Below, one piece after another: positions 20,030 through 30,096 of a stretch of DNA of 64,000 bases. Source of the DNA: Stutzerimonas nosocomialis. GTDB lineage: Bacteria; Pseudomonadota; Gammaproteobacteria; Pseudomonadales; Pseudomonadaceae. The translations under genes and the position numbers were made by a program. The stretch is taken from positions 1-64,000 of the forward strand of contig NZ_QLAE01000008.1 of NCBI RefSeq assembly GCF_005876855.1, in the 5' to 3' direction. Within the stretch, counting starts at the first letter, position 1. Each line of letters starts with the position of its first letter. Below the pieces are notes generated by a model, which was not told the origin of the DNA, did no database searches, and saw only the letters and a list, made by a program, of their open reading frames with translations.

Positions 20030-20452
20030 ATGTTTGCCCTTGATCCAAGGCTCGAGAGCGATACCGTGACGTTGGGCGATTTCCCGCTGTCGAGGCTGTT
20101 GCTGATGAATGACGCGCAGTACCCGTGGTTCATCCTGGTGCCGCGACGGGAGGAGGTGAGCGAATTGTTCCAGCTCGGCAGCGAAGACCAGCAGCGGCTC
20201 TGGCGGGAAACGACCCTGCTTGCCGAGGTGCTGAAGGACACCTTCCAGGCCGACAAGATGAACGTGGCGACGCTTGGCAACATGGTCAGCCAGTTGCACA
20301 TGCACGTCATTGCACGGCGCAAGGGCGACGCGGCCTGGCCTGCGCCGGTGTGGGGCAGGCACGCGCCGGTCGCTTATCGGCAGGAGCAGATTTCGGCGAT
20401 ACGAGACAAGTTGAAGTTGGTGCTAACTGACGACTTCAAGTTTGGAGAATAA
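20030..20452 (+). CDS. HIT-family protein
   Basis: 140 aa. The histidine-triad segment is [11 protein letters not shown]90 and H92 are present, but the third position of the HxHxH triad is isoleucine (I94), as in a known subgroup of bacterial HIT proteins. The family hydrolyses or transfers nucleotides; the substrate here is unknown. A strong AGGAGG precedes the ATG, and slyX follows after 2 bp. Confidence 0.88.
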   Translation: MFALDPRLESDTVTLGDFPLSRLLLMNDAQYPWFILVPRREEVSELFQLGSEDQQRLWRETTLLAEVLKDTFQADKMNVATLGNMVSQLHMHVIARRKGDAAWPAPVWGRHAPVAYRQEQISAIRDKLKLVLTDDFKFGE

Positions 20453-20454
20453 GA

Positions 20455-20661
20455 ATGAATCTCGAATCTAGACTTGCAGAACTTGAAACTCGCCTGGCTT
20501 TTCAAGATGACACTATCCAGGCGTTGAACGATGAGATTGCGGCGCAACAACAGAGATTGGAACGATTGAAGTTACAGGTCGCCGCGCTGGCCAAGCGTCA
20601 GGAAGAACTTCAGAGCGCCTTGCCGCCGGAGGGTGATGAGGCGCCGCCACCCCATTATTGA
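20455..20661 (+). CDS. slyX: SlyX homologue
   Basis: 68 aa, one continuous amphipathic helix predicted to form a coiled coil ([20 protein letters not shown] and following), with a proline-rich end [12 protein letters not shown]. This is the SlyX pattern. Function unknown; cotranscribed with the HIT gene (TTTGGAG ribosome site overlaps the end of that gene). Confidence 0.92.
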   Translation: MNLESRLAELETRLAFQDDTIQALNDEIAAQQQRLERLKLQVAALAKRQEELQSALPPEGDEAPPPHY

Positions 20662-20684
20662 GGTGGCGCAGGCGCTGGCTGGAT

Positions 20685-21299
20685 TCAGTGCTGGTAGGCC
20701 GTGGCGACCACGTCTTCGGCTTGCAGCCCCTTGTCGCGCTGCATGACGGTGAATTCGACGCGCTGCCCTTCGATCAGGACGCGATGTCCCTCGCCGCGGA
20801 TCGCCCGGAAGTGGACGAAAATGTCGTCGCCCGTGTCGCGGGAGATGAAGCCGAAGCCCTTGGACGTGTTGAACCATTTGACCGTGCCCGTCTCTCGCCC
20901 GGAGGCGCTGTCGGTGCGCTGGGGCTGGCGCGCCGGGCGGCTGCGACGCGGTTGGTGGGCTGGCTTGCCCGGAGCGAACTGCAGAAGCGTCGCGATCAGC
21001 GCGAGCGCCAGGCTTGCCAGCGTTCCGGGTTGCCCGGCGATGGGCGTGGCCGGCACCAGCAGCACGAGGGTTTGCAGGGCGGCGGCAAGCAGCAGTCCGA
21101 GGGCGGCGGCGAGCTGCAGCGGCGGTTGCGGGCCGCGTGCCGAGAGGCGGTTGGCGGCGGCTTGCAGGTTCATGAGTCCGACAAAGGCGAGGGCCACTGC
21201 TTCCGGTTGCATCAGCAGGGGGGCTGCGCCGCGCAGGCCGGGGATAAAAGACAAGAGCAGGGCGGCACCGCCCGCCACGACGTGGACAATTTTCAACAT
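20685..21299 (-). CDS. Membrane-anchored cold-shock-domain protein
   Basis: 204 aa. Residues 1-110 contain three or four hydrophobic helices; a basic linker ([14 protein letters not shown]) leads to a complete cold-shock domain at 138-204 with RNP1 KGFGFI and RNP2 DIFVHF. The CSD binds single-stranded nucleic acid; the fusion would place it at the cytoplasmic face of the inner membrane. A related cold-shock gene is found at this place in P. aeruginosa. The start ATG 21299 has only a weak ribosome site. Confidence 0.85.
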   Translation of the reverse strand: MLKIVHVVAGGAALLLSFIPGLRGAAPLLMQPEAVALAFVGLMNLQAAANRLSARGPQPPLQLAAALGLLLAAALQTLVLLVPATPIAGQPGTLASLALALIATLLQFAPGKPAHQPRRSRPARQPQRTDSASGRETGTVKWFNTSKGFGFISRDTGDDIFVHFRAIRGEGHRVLIEGQRVEFTVMQRDKGLQAEDVVATAYQH

Positions 21300-21512
21300 G
21301 GTGAGGCTCACACAGTTAATACGCGAAAAGGAACGGCGGCAGGCTGAGCGCACGGGGAGCGCAGTCAGGCAGGAGGGAACACTGTTGGCTGACTGCTCAG
21401 GCTGCAGCGCCGGCGTATTTAACAGTAAAGGAGTGGGCTTCTCAAACGGCCCGTTCCGGCAAGGTCGCCGAGCGGTCGTGCCGTTGTCGGCGCGCGCGCG
21501 GGCCGGACATGC

Positions 21513-21536
21513 AAACGGGCCCTGACGGGCCCGTTT
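21513..21536 (-). terminator. Terminator-like hairpin after dps
   Basis: AAACGGGCCC-TGAC-GGGCCCGTTT, a perfect 10-bp stem 20 bp beyond the dps stop. The T tract is only three bases, so it may be a weak or bidirectional terminator between dps and the cold-shock gene. Confidence 0.6.
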
Positions 21537-21555
21537 GGGTGTCGCCTCGTGGTGT

Positions 21556-22026
21556 TTAGGCCGCCAGCAGGCTGCGCAGCATCCAGGCGGTTTTTTCGTG
21601 GACCTGCATGCGCTGGGTCAGCAGGTCGGCGGTCGGCTCGTCGCTGACCTTGTCCAGCAGGGGGAACAGGCTGCGCGCGGTACGCACGACCGCCTCCTGG
21701 CCCTGGACCAGTTGCGTGATCATTTCCTCGGCGGCGGGCACCCCTTCCTCTTCCTTGATCGAGGACAGGCGAGCGTAGGCGGCATAGGTGCCGGGTGCGT
21801 GCATGCCCAGGGCGCGGATACGTTCGGCGATCTGGTCCACGGCCTGCGCCAGCTCGGTGTACTGGGTCTCGAACATCAGGTGCAGGGTGTTGAACATCGG
21901 CCCGGTAACGTTCCAGTGGAAGTTATGGGTCTTGAGGTACAGGGTATAGGTGTCGGCGAGCAGGCGGGAAAGGCCCTCGGCGATGGCGGAGCGGTCCTGT
22001 TCTTCGATGCCGATATTGATATCCAT
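21556..22026 (-). CDS. dps: Dps-family DNA-binding ferritin-like protein
   Basis: 156 aa. Ferroxidase residues H37, H49, D64 and E68 have the same spacing as H51, H63, D78 and E82 of E. coli Dps, and the HNFHWNV motif is intact. Dps forms 12-mers that oxidise and store iron with peroxide and protect DNA. The N terminus is short with few lysines, so DNA binding may be weak. AAGGAG precedes the ATG at 22026. Confidence 0.94.
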   Translation of the reverse strand: MDINIGIEEQDRSAIAEGLSRLLADTYTLYLKTHNFHWNVTGPMFNTLHLMFETQYTELAQAVDQIAERIRALGMHAPGTYAAYARLSSIKEEEGVPAAEEMITQLVQGQEAVVRTARSLFPLLDKVSDEPTADLLTQRMQVHEKTAWMLRSLLAA

Positions 22027-22441
22027 GCAATTCTCCTTGCGAGTTGAGAGGTGGGGACAGTTATGCCAGAAAACGGCTGCCGCGTGGCCTCCATGTGGCG
22101 ATCTGTCCAAGGATAGAGATTGGAAGCGCCACAGGGACTTCAGGTTCAACAGATCGACACGATGGCGGGCGAATGGTTTTCAATGGGCACGATTGATCGC
22201 GTTTATCGACCGAGCCCGGCGGGGCGCGGCTGCACGGCTCGGATTATCCGGATATAATCTCGCCCCCGTGTGGCAATGGCCCTTGTGTATGACCGCCTGC
22301 CCAGGCTGACACGCCTGGCCGGCTAGCGCCGTGGCGAGTCCGCATGAGCCGCTCGACGGCTGGAACGCAGGTTCCGCTGGCCGTCTTTCTTGTCGCGACG
22401 AGCGACCCAACGAATCAGTGATACGAGAAGCGAACACCACC
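22027..22441. other. Divergent promoter region dps / aspS
   Basis: 415 bp with no convincing gene. TATAAT at 22253-22258 is a likely -10 for aspS and is part of a dyad GATTAT (22242-22247) / ATAATC (22254-22259); a good -35 is not visible. The dps promoter could not be placed. Confidence 0.5.
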
Positions 22442-24217
22442 ATGATGCGCAGCCACTATTGCGGCCAGTTGAACGAAAGCCTGGATGGCCAGGAAATTAC
22501 TCTGTGCGGTTGGGTTCACCGCCGCCGTGACCATGGTGGTGTGATCTTCCTCGACATACGCGATCGCGAGGGCCTGGCCCAGGTGGTGTTCGATCCGGAT
22601 CGCGCCGAAACCTTCGCCGCGGCCGACAAGGTGCGCAGCGAATATGTGGTCAAGGTGACCGGCAAGGTTCGCCTGCGTCCGGCGGGGGCGGTCAACCCCA
22701 ACATCGCCTCCGGCGCCATCGAAGTGCTCGGCTATGCGCTCGAAGTGCTCAACGAGGCGGAAACGCCTCCGTTCCCCCTCAACGAATACAGCGACGTCGG
22801 CGAGGAAACGCGCCTGCGCTATCGCTTCATCGACCTGCGCCGTCCGGAAATGGCCGAGAAGCTGAAGCTGCGCTCGAGCATCACCACCAGCATTCGCCGC
22901 TACCTGGACGAGAACGGCTTCCTGGACGTGGAAACGCCGATCCTGACCCGTGCGACCCCGGAAGGCGCGCGCGACTACCTGGTGCCCAGCCGCACCCATC
23001 CCGGCAGCTTCTTCGCGCTGCCGCAGTCGCCCCAGCTGTTCAAGCAGCTGCTGATGGTCGCCGGCTTCGATCGCTACTATCAGATCGCCAAGTGCTTCCG
23101 TGACGAGGACCTGCGTGCCGACCGTCAGCCGGAGTTCACCCAGATCGACATCGAGACCAGCTTCCTCGACGAGTCCGACATCATCGGCATCACCGAAGGC
23201 ATGGTGCGCAAGCTGTTCAAGGAAGTGCTGGGCGTCGAGTTCGGCGAATTCCCGCACATGCCGTTCGAAGAGGCCATGCGCCGCTACGGCTCCGACAAGC
23301 CGGACCTGCGTATCCCGCTGGAACTGGTCGACGTGGCCGATCAGCTGCAGCAGGTCGAGTTCAAGGTGTTCAGCGGTCCGGCGAACGATCCCAAGTGCCG
23401 CGTCGCCGCGCTGCGCGTGCCGGGCGGGGCGAGCATGCCGCGCAAGCAGATCGACGACTACACCAAGTTCGTCGGCATCTACGGCGCCAAGGGCCTGGCC
23501 TACATCAAGGTCAACGAGCGCGCCAAAGGTGTCGAAGGCCTGCAGTCCCCGATCGTCAAGAACATTCCGGAAGACAAGCTCAATGTGATCCTCGATCGCG
23601 TCGGCGCGGTCGATGGCGACATCGTCTTCTTTGGCGCCGACAAGGCCAAGATCGTCTCCGAGGCCCTGGGCGCGCTGCGTATCAAGCTCGGCCACGACCT
23701 GAAGCTCTTGACCTGCGAGTGGGCGCCGATGTGGGTCGTCGACTTCCCGATGTTCGAGGAGAACGATGACGGCTCGCTGAGCGCGCTGCACCATCCGTTC
23801 ACGGCACCCAAGTGCACCCCCGAGGCGCTCGAGGCCAATCCGGCCGGCGCGCTGTCGCGTGCCTACGACATGGTGCTCAACGGCACCGAGCTCGGCGGCG
23901 GCTCGATCCGTATCCACCGCAAGGAAATGCAGCAGACGGTGTTCCGTATCCTCGGAATCGACGAGGCGGAGCAGAACGAGAAGTTCGGCTTCCTGCTCGA
24001 CGCCCTCAAGTACGGTGCGCCGCCCCATGGCGGCCTGGCCTTCGGCCTGGATCGTCTGGTGATGCTGATGACCGGCGCGCAGTCGATTCGCGAGGTCATC
24101 GCCTTCCCGAAAACCCAGAGCGCCGCGGACGTCATGACCCAGGCTCCGGGTGTGGTGGATGCCAAGGCGCTTCGCGAGCTGCACATCCGCCTGCGCGAGC
24201 AGCCAAAAGCGGAATGA
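22442..24217 (+). CDS. aspS: Aspartyl-tRNA synthetase
   Basis: 591 aa bacterial-type AspRS: N-terminal OB-fold anticodon-binding domain (residues 1-105, [11 protein letters not shown]), class IIb catalytic core with the GAD insertion (about 290-420), motif 2 [16 protein letters not shown] and motif 3 GLAFGLDRL. In Pseudomonas the enzyme is non-discriminating and also charges tRNA-Asn for transamidation; I cannot verify that from sequence alone. Followed by a 12-bp-stem hairpin. Confidence 0.97.
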   Translation: MMRSHYCGQLNESLDGQEITLCGWVHRRRDHGGVIFLDIRDREGLAQVVFDPDRAETFAAADKVRSEYVVKVTGKVRLRPAGAVNPNIASGAIEVLGYALEVLNEAETPPFPLNEYSDVGEETRLRYRFIDLRRPEMAEKLKLRSSITTSIRRYLDENGFLDVETPILTRATPEGARDYLVPSRTHPGSFFALPQSPQLFKQLLMVAGFDRYYQIAKCFRDEDLRADRQPEFTQIDIETSFLDESDIIGITEGMVRKLFKEVLGVEFGEFPHMPFEEAMRRYGSDKPDLRIPLELVDVADQLQQVEFKVFSGPANDPKCRVAALRVPGGASMPRKQIDDYTKFVGIYGAKGLAYIKVNERAKGVEGLQSPIVKNIPEDKLNVILDRVGAVDGDIVFFGADKAKIVSEALGALRIKLGHDLKLLTCEWAPMWVVDFPMFEENDDGSLSALHHPFTAPKCTPEALEANPAGALSRAYDMVLNGTELGGGSIRIHRKEMQQTVFRILGIDEAEQNEKFGFLLDALKYGAPPHGGLAFGLDRLVMLMTGAQSIREVIAFPKTQSAADVMTQAPGVVDAKALRELHIRLREQPKAE

Positions 24218-24222
24218 CGGCG

Positions 24223-24250
24223 CAAGAGCCCAGGGAAACCTGGGCTCTTG
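24223..24250 (+). terminator. Terminator/attenuator between aspS and yebC
   Basis: CAAGAGCCCAGG-GAAA-CCTGGGCTCTTG, a perfect 12-bp stem with a GAAA tetraloop, followed by GTTTC. It lies 5 bp after the aspS stop. Confidence 0.78.
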
Positions 24251-24293
24251 GTTTCAGCACGTTGAAAAAGTTGATCAGAACGGGAGGCAGTTA

Positions 24294-25040
24294 ATGGCTG
24301 GTCATTCCAAATGGGCCAACATCAAACACCGCAAGGGGCGCCAAGACGCCAAGCGCGGAAAGATCTTTACCAAGCTCATCCGTGAGCTGACCGTTGCCGC
24401 CAAGAGCGGCGCCATTCCAGCAGACAATCCTCGTTTGCGCTTGGCGGTGGACAAGGCGCTGGTCGCCAACATGACCCGCGACACCATCGATCGCGCGATC
24501 GCGCGCGGTGCCGGCACCAACGAAGCCGACAACATGGTGGAGCTGACCTATGAAGGTTACGCGCCCAGCGGCGTCGCGATCATCGTCGAGGCCATGACCG
24601 ACAACCGTAATCGCACCGCGGCGGAAGTCCGCCATGCTTTCAGCAAGCACGGTGGCAATCTGGGTACCGACGGTTCGGTCGCCTACATGTTCGATCGCAA
24701 GGGGCAGATCAGCTTCGCGGCGGGCGTGGATGAGGATGCGCTGATGGAAGCTGCGCTGGAGGCCGGTGCCGACGATGTCGAAATGGGCGAGGATGGGTCG
24801 GCGCTGGTGTCCACCAGCTTCACCGAATTCCATGCCGTCAACGAAGCGCTGAACGCGGCCGGGTTCAAGGGCGAGGAGGCGGACATCGCGATGATCCCGT
24901 CGATCGCCGCGCCGATCACCGATCTGGAAACCGCGCAGAAGGTGCTGCGTCTGATCGATGCGCTGGAAGATCTCGACGACGTGCAGAACGTGTATCACAA
25001 CGCCGAGATTCCGGACGAGATCATGGAGCAGCTGGACTGA
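24294..25040 (+). CDS. yebC: YebC/PmpR-family transcriptional regulator
   Basis: 248 aa, starting [20 protein letters not shown], the family hallmark. YebC-type proteins bind DNA as regulators (PmpR represses pqsR in P. aeruginosa), and relatives of the family assist translation of proline-rich stretches. The ATG at 24294 follows GGGAGG. Its place just before ruvCAB is conserved. Confidence 0.96.
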   Translation: MAGHSKWANIKHRKGRQDAKRGKIFTKLIRELTVAAKSGAIPADNPRLRLAVDKALVANMTRDTIDRAIARGAGTNEADNMVELTYEGYAPSGVAIIVEAMTDNRNRTAAEVRHAFSKHGGNLGTDGSVAYMFDRKGQISFAAGVDEDALMEAALEAGADDVEMGEDGSALVSTSFTEFHAVNEALNAAGFKGEEADIAMIPSIAAPITDLETAQKVLRLIDALEDLDDVQNVYHNAEIPDEIMEQLD

Positions 25041-25059
25041 TCCTTCGCTGCGAAGCCTG

Positions 25060-25097
25060 AGCCGGAAGTCACCTGCGTGTGCTTCCGGCTTTTTATT
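25060..25097 (+). terminator. Rho-independent terminator after yebC
   Basis: AGCCGGAAG (25060-25068) pairs with CTTCCGGCT (25082-25090) and is followed by TTTTATT. Stem of 9 bp, loop of 13. Confidence 0.85.
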
Positions 25098-25160
25098 GGC
25101 GCAGCGGTTGCGTTTCGCTGTGCCGCTGGTCGCGGCGCGGCGACCTCACTATACTTTCGG

Positions 25161-25176
25161 CTGGATAAATAGACAG
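25161..25176 (+). promoter_or_regulatory. Candidate LexA box upstream of ruvC
   Basis: CTGGATAAATAGACAG fits CTG-N10-CAG with one change from CTGT-N8-ACAG, similar to the CTGG-type box known for E. coli ruvAB. It starts 6 bp after a likely -10 (TATACT, 25150-25155), so it would cover the transcription start, 12 bp before the ruvC ATG. Confidence 0.5.
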
Positions 25177-25188
25177 TATGGCGGCTGT

Positions 25189-25713
25189 ATGACGCTCATT
25201 CTCGGGATCGATCCCGGCTCGCGAATCACCGGCTACGGCGTGGTGCGGGACAACGGTCGTAGCTGCGAGTACATCGCGTCTGGCTGCATTCGCACGGGCA
25301 GCGGTGAGCTCTCGGCGCGCCTGAAGGCCGTGTTCTGTGGCGTCAGTGAAGTGATTCGACTGCACGGGCCGGTGACCATGGGTATCGAGCAGGTGTTCAT
25401 GGCGCGCAATGCCGATTCGGCGCTCAAGCTGGGCCAGGCTCGCGGGGCTGCGATCGTGGCTGCGGCGGAGCAGGGGCTGGAGATCGCCGAATACACCGCC
25501 ACCCAGGTCAAGCAGGCGATAGCCGGCACCGGTGGGGCGGACAAGCAGCAGGTGCAGATGATGGTGATGCATCTGTTGAAACTGACACAGAAGCCGCAGA
25601 TCGATGCCTCTGATGCACTGGCAATCGCCTTGTGTCATGCCCATCATCGCCAGAGCCTCATCCCGCATGGTCTGGCCGGCGCCAAGCGACGGGGCGGGCG
25701 CCTGCGGTTGTAA
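25189..25713 (+). CDS. ruvC: Holliday junction resolvase RuvC
   Basis: 174 aa RNase H-fold endonuclease. The four catalytic acids are visible: D8 (GIDPG), E67 (GIEQVF), D139 and D142 (IDASDALA). It cuts Holliday junctions made mobile by RuvAB. First gene of ruvCAB. Confidence 0.97.
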   Translation: MTLILGIDPGSRITGYGVVRDNGRSCEYIASGCIRTGSGELSARLKAVFCGVSEVIRLHGPVTMGIEQVFMARNADSALKLGQARGAAIVAAAEQGLEIAEYTATQVKQAIAGTGGADKQQVQMMVMHLLKLTQKPQIDASDALAIALCHAHHRQSLIPHGLAGAKRRGGRLRL

Positions 25714-25794
25714 ATCATCGACCCGATGCGGTGTGTCGGGAAGCCTGGATAATCCGACTTGCCTTGAGCGCCGGTCGAACGAGGATGCATCACA

Positions 25795-26400
25795 GTGATT
25801 GGACGCTTGCGTGGCACTTTGGCGGAGAAGCAGCCGCCTCATCTGATTCTGGACGTCAATGGCGTAGGCTACGAGGTCGAGGTGCCCATGACGACCCTGT
25901 ACCGCCTGCCGTCGGTTGGCGAGCCGGTCACACTTCATACCCATCTGGTAGTGCGCGAGGATGCGCACCTGCTGTACGGGTTTGCCGAAAAGCGCGAGCG
26001 CGAGCTGTTCCGCGAGCTGATCCGGCTCAACGGCGTCGGGCCGAAGCTCGCGCTGGCGCTGATGTCCGGGCTCGAGGTGGACGAGCTGGTGCGTTGCGTC
26101 CAGGCGCAGGATACCTCCGTGCTGGTCAAGATCCCCGGGGTGGGCAAGAAAACCGCCGAGCGGCTGCTGGTCGAACTCAAGGATCGCTTCAAAGCCTGGG
26201 AAACCATGCCGTCCATCGCGACCTTGGTGGTTGAACCCCAAGGGAATGTGGCAGTCTCAAGCGCCGAGAACGATGCGGTCAGCGCATTGATCTCGCTGGG
26301 ATTCAAGCCGCAGGAGGCCAGTCGTGCCGTCTCTGCCATACAGGAAGACGATTTGAGCAGTGAAGAATTGATCCGCCGTGCGCTCAAGGGAATGGTCTAA
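25795..26400 (+). CDS. ruvA: Holliday junction DNA helicase subunit RuvA
   Basis: 201 aa from a GTG with GAGGA upstream. N-terminal OB fold ([20 protein letters not shown]), two HhH motifs ([19 protein letters not shown]) and a C-terminal helical domain III that contacts RuvB ([15 protein letters not shown]). The tetramer holds the junction. The stop codon is immediately followed by the ruvB start. Confidence 0.97.
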   Translation: MIGRLRGTLAEKQPPHLILDVNGVGYEVEVPMTTLYRLPSVGEPVTLHTHLVVREDAHLLYGFAEKRERELFRELIRLNGVGPKLALALMSGLEVDELVRCVQAQDTSVLVKIPGVGKKTAERLLVELKDRFKAWETMPSIATLVVEPQGNVAVSSAENDAVSALISLGFKPQEASRAVSAIQEDDLSSEELIRRALKGMV

Positions 26401-27453
26401 GTGATCGAAGCCGATCGTCTTGTCACCGCTTCCAGTCGCGACCGCGACGAGCAGCTGGATCGCGCCATCCGCCCGCTCAAGCTGGCCGAGTACATCGGTC
26501 AGCCGGTGGTGCGCGAGCAGATGGACCTCTTCATCCGTGCCGCCAAGGGCCGCAGCGAGGCGCTGGACCATACCCTGATCTTCGGTCCGCCGGGGCTGGG
26601 CAAGACCACGCTGGCCAACATCATCGCCCAGGAGCTGGGCGTTTCGATCAAGAGCACGTCGGGCCCCGTGCTCGAGCGCGCCGGTGACCTGGCGGCGCTG
26701 CTGACCAACCTGGAAGCCGGCGACGTACTCTTCATCGACGAGATCCACCGGCTTTCGCCAGTGGTCGAGGAAGTGCTCTATCCGGCGATGGAGGATTTCC
26801 AGCTCGACATCATGATCGGCGAAGGGCCGGCGGCGCGCTCGATCAAGCTCGACCTGCCACCCTTCACCCTGGTCGGGGCGACCACCCGGGCCGGCATGCT
26901 CACCAATCCGCTGCGCGACCGCTTCGGTATCGTGCAGCGCCTGGAGTTCTATTCGACGGCCGACCTGGCGACCATCGTCAGCCGCTCGGCGGCCATCCTC
27001 GGTCTGGCCATCGAGCCGGAAGGGGCCTTCGAGATCGCGCGCCGTGCGCGGGGTACGCCGCGTATCGCCAACCGGTTGCTGCGTCGCGTACGGGATTTCG
27101 CCGAAGTGCGCGGCAACGGCCAGATCACCCGGGCGATCGCGGACCTGGCATTGAACATGCTGGACGTCGACGAGCGGGGTTTCGACCATCAGGACCGTCG
27201 ATTGCTGCTGACCCTGATCGAGAAGTTCGACGGCGGCCCGGTGGGCATCGACAACATCGCCGCGGCGATCAGCGAAGAGCGGCACACCATCGAGGACGTG
27301 CTCGAGCCCTACCTCATCCAGCAGGGCTACATCATGCGTACGCCACGCGGTCGAGTGGTCACACGGCACGCTTATCTTCACTTCGGGCTGAACCTGCCAC
27401 GGCGCATGGCCGAGGTTCCCATCAGCGACCTGTTCGAATCGGATCCGCAATGA
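26401..27453 (+). CDS. ruvB: Holliday junction branch-migration ATPase RuvB
   Basis: 350 aa AAA+ motor. Walker A GPPGLGKT at 62-69, Walker B DEIH at 113-116, sensor and arginine-finger region [13 protein letters not shown], and a C-terminal winged-helix domain. The GTG start abuts the ruvA stop without a gap, which suggests strict coupling. Confidence 0.97.
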   Translation: MIEADRLVTASSRDRDEQLDRAIRPLKLAEYIGQPVVREQMDLFIRAAKGRSEALDHTLIFGPPGLGKTTLANIIAQELGVSIKSTSGPVLERAGDLAALLTNLEAGDVLFIDEIHRLSPVVEEVLYPAMEDFQLDIMIGEGPAARSIKLDLPPFTLVGATTRAGMLTNPLRDRFGIVQRLEFYSTADLATIVSRSAAILGLAIEPEGAFEIARRARGTPRIANRLLRRVRDFAEVRGNGQITRAIADLALNMLDVDERGFDHQDRRLLLTLIEKFDGGPVGIDNIAAAISEERHTIEDVLEPYLIQQGYIMRTPRGRVVTRHAYLHFGLNLPRRMAEVPISDLFESDPQ

Positions 27454-27506
27454 CGCAAATATTGTTACACGCCCCGATTGGCAATTCGGGGGGCGAGCAC
27501 TAGAGT

Positions 27507-27950
27507 ATGCCCGCGCAAACCGAAGCCCGGCCATTCACCCATCGTTGCCGTGTCTATTACGAGGACACCGATGCGGGCGGCATCGTCTACTACGTCAATT
27601 ACCTCAAGTTCATGGAACGGGCCCGCACCGAACGGTTGCGCAGTCTGGGCTTCGCCCAGTCGCAACTGGTCAGTGAAGACCTGCTCTTTGTCGTGCATTC
27701 GAGCGAAGCGCGCTACCACGCGCCCGCGCGGCTGGACGACGAGCTGCTGGTGACTGCCGAGGTCGCCGAGCTCAATCGCGCCAGCCTGCGTTTTCGCCAG
27801 CAGGTGCGGCGTGCGAAGGATGACGTGCTGCTCTGCGAAGGGCAGTTTCTGGTGGCCTGTGTGCGCACCGACAGTTTGAAACCCCGAGCCATTCCCCCGT
27901 CGCTGCGAGCGGCGTTTGCGGGCTCGGGTCTATCCCCTGCAGGAGAGTAA
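27507..27950 (+). CDS. ybgC: YbgC acyl-CoA thioesterase of the tol-pal operon
   Basis: 147 aa hot-dog fold with the 4-hydroxybenzoyl-CoA-thioesterase-type motif [20 protein letters not shown]22 is the expected catalytic residue. YbgC hydrolyses acyl-CoA/acyl-ACP and is linked to phospholipid metabolism. It begins the tol-pal operon as usual; tolQ starts 2 bp after its stop. Confidence 0.95.
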   Translation: MPAQTEARPFTHRCRVYYEDTDAGGIVYYVNYLKFMERARTERLRSLGFAQSQLVSEDLLFVVHSSEARYHAPARLDDELLVTAEVAELNRASLRFRQQVRRAKDDVLLCEGQFLVACVRTDSLKPRAIPPSLRAAFAGSGLSPAGE

Positions 27951-27952
27951 GC

Positions 27953-28645
27953 GTGGAAGCCAACGTCGATCATATGTCCATGTGGAGCCTGATCAGCAAT
28001 GCCAGCTTCGTTGTACAGCTGGTCATGCTGACCCTCGTAGGCGCCTCGGTGGCCTCGTGGATCCTGATTTTCCAGCGCGGCAACCTGCTGCGTGCCGCCA
28101 AGCGGGCCCTCGATACCTTCGAGGAGCGTTTCTGGTCGGGCATCGATCTGTCCAAACTCTACCGCCAGGCGGGCAGCAATCCCGATCCGGACTCGGGCGT
28201 CGAGCAGATCTTCCGCGCCGGCTTCAAGGAGTTCTCCCGTCTGCGCCAGCAGCAGGGCGTCGATCCCGATGCGGTCATGGACGGCGTCAACCGCGCGATG
28301 CGCGTGGCCATCTCGCGTGAGGAAGAAAAGCTCGAGCAGAGCCTGCCGTTCCTCGCCACCGTGGGTTCCACCAGCCCCTACATCGGTCTGTTCGGAACCG
28401 TCTGGGGGATCATGAACTCCTTCCGCGGCCTGGCCCAGGTGCAGCAGGCGACGCTGGCTACGGTCGCTCCCGGCATCGCCGAGGCGTTGATCGCAACCGC
28501 CATCGGCCTGTTCGCGGCGATTCCGGCGGTCATTGCCTACAACCGCTTCTCTGCGCGCAGCGAGATGCTGATCGCGCGCTACTACACCTTTGCTGATGAA
28601 TTCCAGGCGATCCTGCATCGCAAAGTTCACACCACCGAAGATTGA
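27953..28645 (+). CDS. tolQ: Tol-Pal system proton-channel subunit TolQ
   Basis: 230 aa, three transmembrane helices (about 17-37, 135-160, 168-190) with the conserved TVGSTSPYIGLFGTVWGIM. With TolR it forms the proton-driven motor for outer membrane constriction at division. GTG start with AGGAGAG in front. Confidence 0.97.
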   Translation: MEANVDHMSMWSLISNASFVVQLVMLTLVGASVASWILIFQRGNLLRAAKRALDTFEERFWSGIDLSKLYRQAGSNPDPDSGVEQIFRAGFKEFSRLRQQQGVDPDAVMDGVNRAMRVAISREEEKLEQSLPFLATVGSTSPYIGLFGTVWGIMNSFRGLAQVQQATLATVAPGIAEALIATAIGLFAAIPAVIAYNRFSARSEMLIARYYTFADEFQAILHRKVHTTED

Positions 28646-28657
28646 GGCCCCGTGGCC

Positions 28658-29098
28658 ATGGCCAGAATTCGCAACAGACGCAAGCCGGTCGCCGAGATGA
28701 ACGTGGTGCCTTACATCGACGTGATGCTGGTGCTGCTGGTGATCTTCATGGTGACCGCCCCGATGCTCAATCAGGGCGTCAAGGTCGACCTGCCCAAAGT
28801 CAGCAGCGAGGCGCTGCCGCAGGACAACGACAAGCAGATCCTCACCATCTCGATCAAGGCGGACAAGACCTACTACTGGAACGTCGGCAGTGAGGTCGAC
28901 GTCGACAGCAAGGGTAACGAGGCGGTCGCCCTGGCCGACATGACGCAGGCCGTCGTCGCGATCATGCGGCAGCGGCCGGACACCCAGGTCTACATCCGGG
29001 GTGACCAGGCGGTCGACTACGGCGCGGTGATGGCGGCGATGGGCGGGCTGCAGGAAGCCGGTGTCGGCAACGTCGGGCTGATCACAGAGGCGCCCTGA
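28658..29098 (+). CDS. tolR: Tol-Pal system protein TolR
   Basis: 146 aa. A single transmembrane helix (about 18-38) carries the essential proton-binding aspartate D21 (YIDVMLVLL), followed by a periplasmic domain. I prefer the ATG at 28658 over a GTG at 28652, because the GAGG ribosome site is better spaced. The stop overlaps the tolA start. Confidence 0.95.
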   Translation: MARIRNRRKPVAEMNVVPYIDVMLVLLVIFMVTAPMLNQGVKVDLPKVSSEALPQDNDKQILTISIKADKTYYWNVGSEVDVDSKGNEAVALADMTQAVVAIMRQRPDTQVYIRGDQAVDYGAVMAAMGGLQEAGVGNVGLITEAP

Positions 29099-30096
29099 TG
29101 CAGCAAACGCCGCGCTCCTCGTCGCAGAGCTATTTCTGGCCCACCGTGCTGGCGGTGGGGCTGCACATCATCATTTTCGGGATGCTGTTCGTCAGCTTCT
29201 CGATGACGCCCGAGCTTCCGCCCTCCAGGCCGGTGGTGCAGGCGACCCTCTATCAGCTGAAGTCGCAGAGCCAGGCCACCACCCAGACCAACCAGAAGAT
29301 TGCCGGCGAGGCCAAGAAGACCGCGGCCAAGCAATACGAGACCGAGCAGCTGGAACAGCGCAAGCTCGAGCAGCAAAAGCAGGCGCAGGCGGCGGAACAA
29401 AAGAAGCTGGAAGAGGTTCGAAAGGCCGAAGCTGCGAAGGCTGTTGCAGCCAAGCAGGCTGAGGCCAAGAAAGCCGAAGAGGCCAAGGCCGCCGAACAGA
29501 AGCGCCAGGCCGATCTCGCGCGCAAGAAGGCCGAGGAAGAGTCCAAGAAGAAGGCAGCCGCCGAAGAGGCGAAGAAAAAGGCGGCGGCTGAAGAAGCCAA
29601 GAAAAAGGCAGCAGCCGAAGAGGCGAAGAAGAAAGCGGCAGCCGAGGCGGCCAAGAAGAAAGCCGCCGAAGAAGCCAAGAAAAAGGCGGCAGCGGAAGCA
29701 GCCCGCAAGGCGGCAGAGGACAAGAAGGCGCAGGCGCTGGCCGAGTTGCTGTCCGATACGACCGAGCGGCAGCAGGCGATGGCGGACACTCAGGGCGACC
29801 AGGTGGCCGGCAATTTCGACGACCTGATCCGCCTGCGCGCGGCCGAGGGTTGGTCCAGGCCGCCTTCGGCCCGTAACAACATGACCGTGGTATTGCGAGT
29901 GAACATGCTTCCCGACGGCACGATCACCAACGTCAGCGTGGCGCGCTCCAGTGGCGATACGCCTTTCGACAATTCTGCGGTGGCGGCGGTGAAGAACATC
30001 GGACGACTGACTGAAATGCAGGGATTGTCGCCGCAGGAGTTCCAACCGTACCGTTCCTTCAACATGACTTTCACGCCAGAGGATCTTGCGTTGTGA
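29098..30096 (+). CDS. tolA: Tol-Pal system protein TolA
   Basis: 332 aa. One N-terminal membrane anchor (residues 18-37), a long helical domain II of Lys/Ala/Glu repeats (about 70-220) that spans the periplasm, and a C-terminal globular domain III ([20 protein letters not shown]) that contacts TolB/Pal and is the entry point for phage and bacteriocins. Overlaps tolR by 1 bp and tolB by 4 bp (GTGA). Confidence 0.96.
   Translation: MQQTPRSSSQSYFWPTVLAVGLHIIIFGMLFVSFSMTPELPPSRPVVQATLYQLKSQSQATTQTNQKIAGEAKKTAAKQYETEQLEQRKLEQQKQAQAAEQKKLEEVRKAEAAKAVAAKQAEAKKAEEAKAAEQKRQADLARKKAEEESKKKAAAEEAKKKAAAEEAKKKAAAEEAKKKAAAEAAKKKAAEEAKKKAAAEAARKAAEDKKAQALAELLSDTTERQQAMADTQGDQVAGNFDDLIRLRAAEGWSRPPSARNNMTVVLRVNMLPDGTITNVSVARSSGDTPFDNSAVAAVKNIGRLTEMQGLSPQEFQPYRSFNMTFTPEDLAL
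29551..29709 (+). repeat. TolA domain II repeat (EEAKKKAAA units)
   Basis: About six near-tandem 24-27-bp units encoding A-A-E-E-A-K-K-K-A. The DNA is imperfectly repeated, with synonymous variation between units. Length changes here would alter the periplasmic reach of TolA. Confidence 0.85.

Noticed and set aside
29017-30045. Minus-strand frame opposite tolA with Leu/Gly/Phe-rich repeats
   Set aside because: Mirror image of the Lys/Ala/Glu repeats of tolA; not a real membrane protein.
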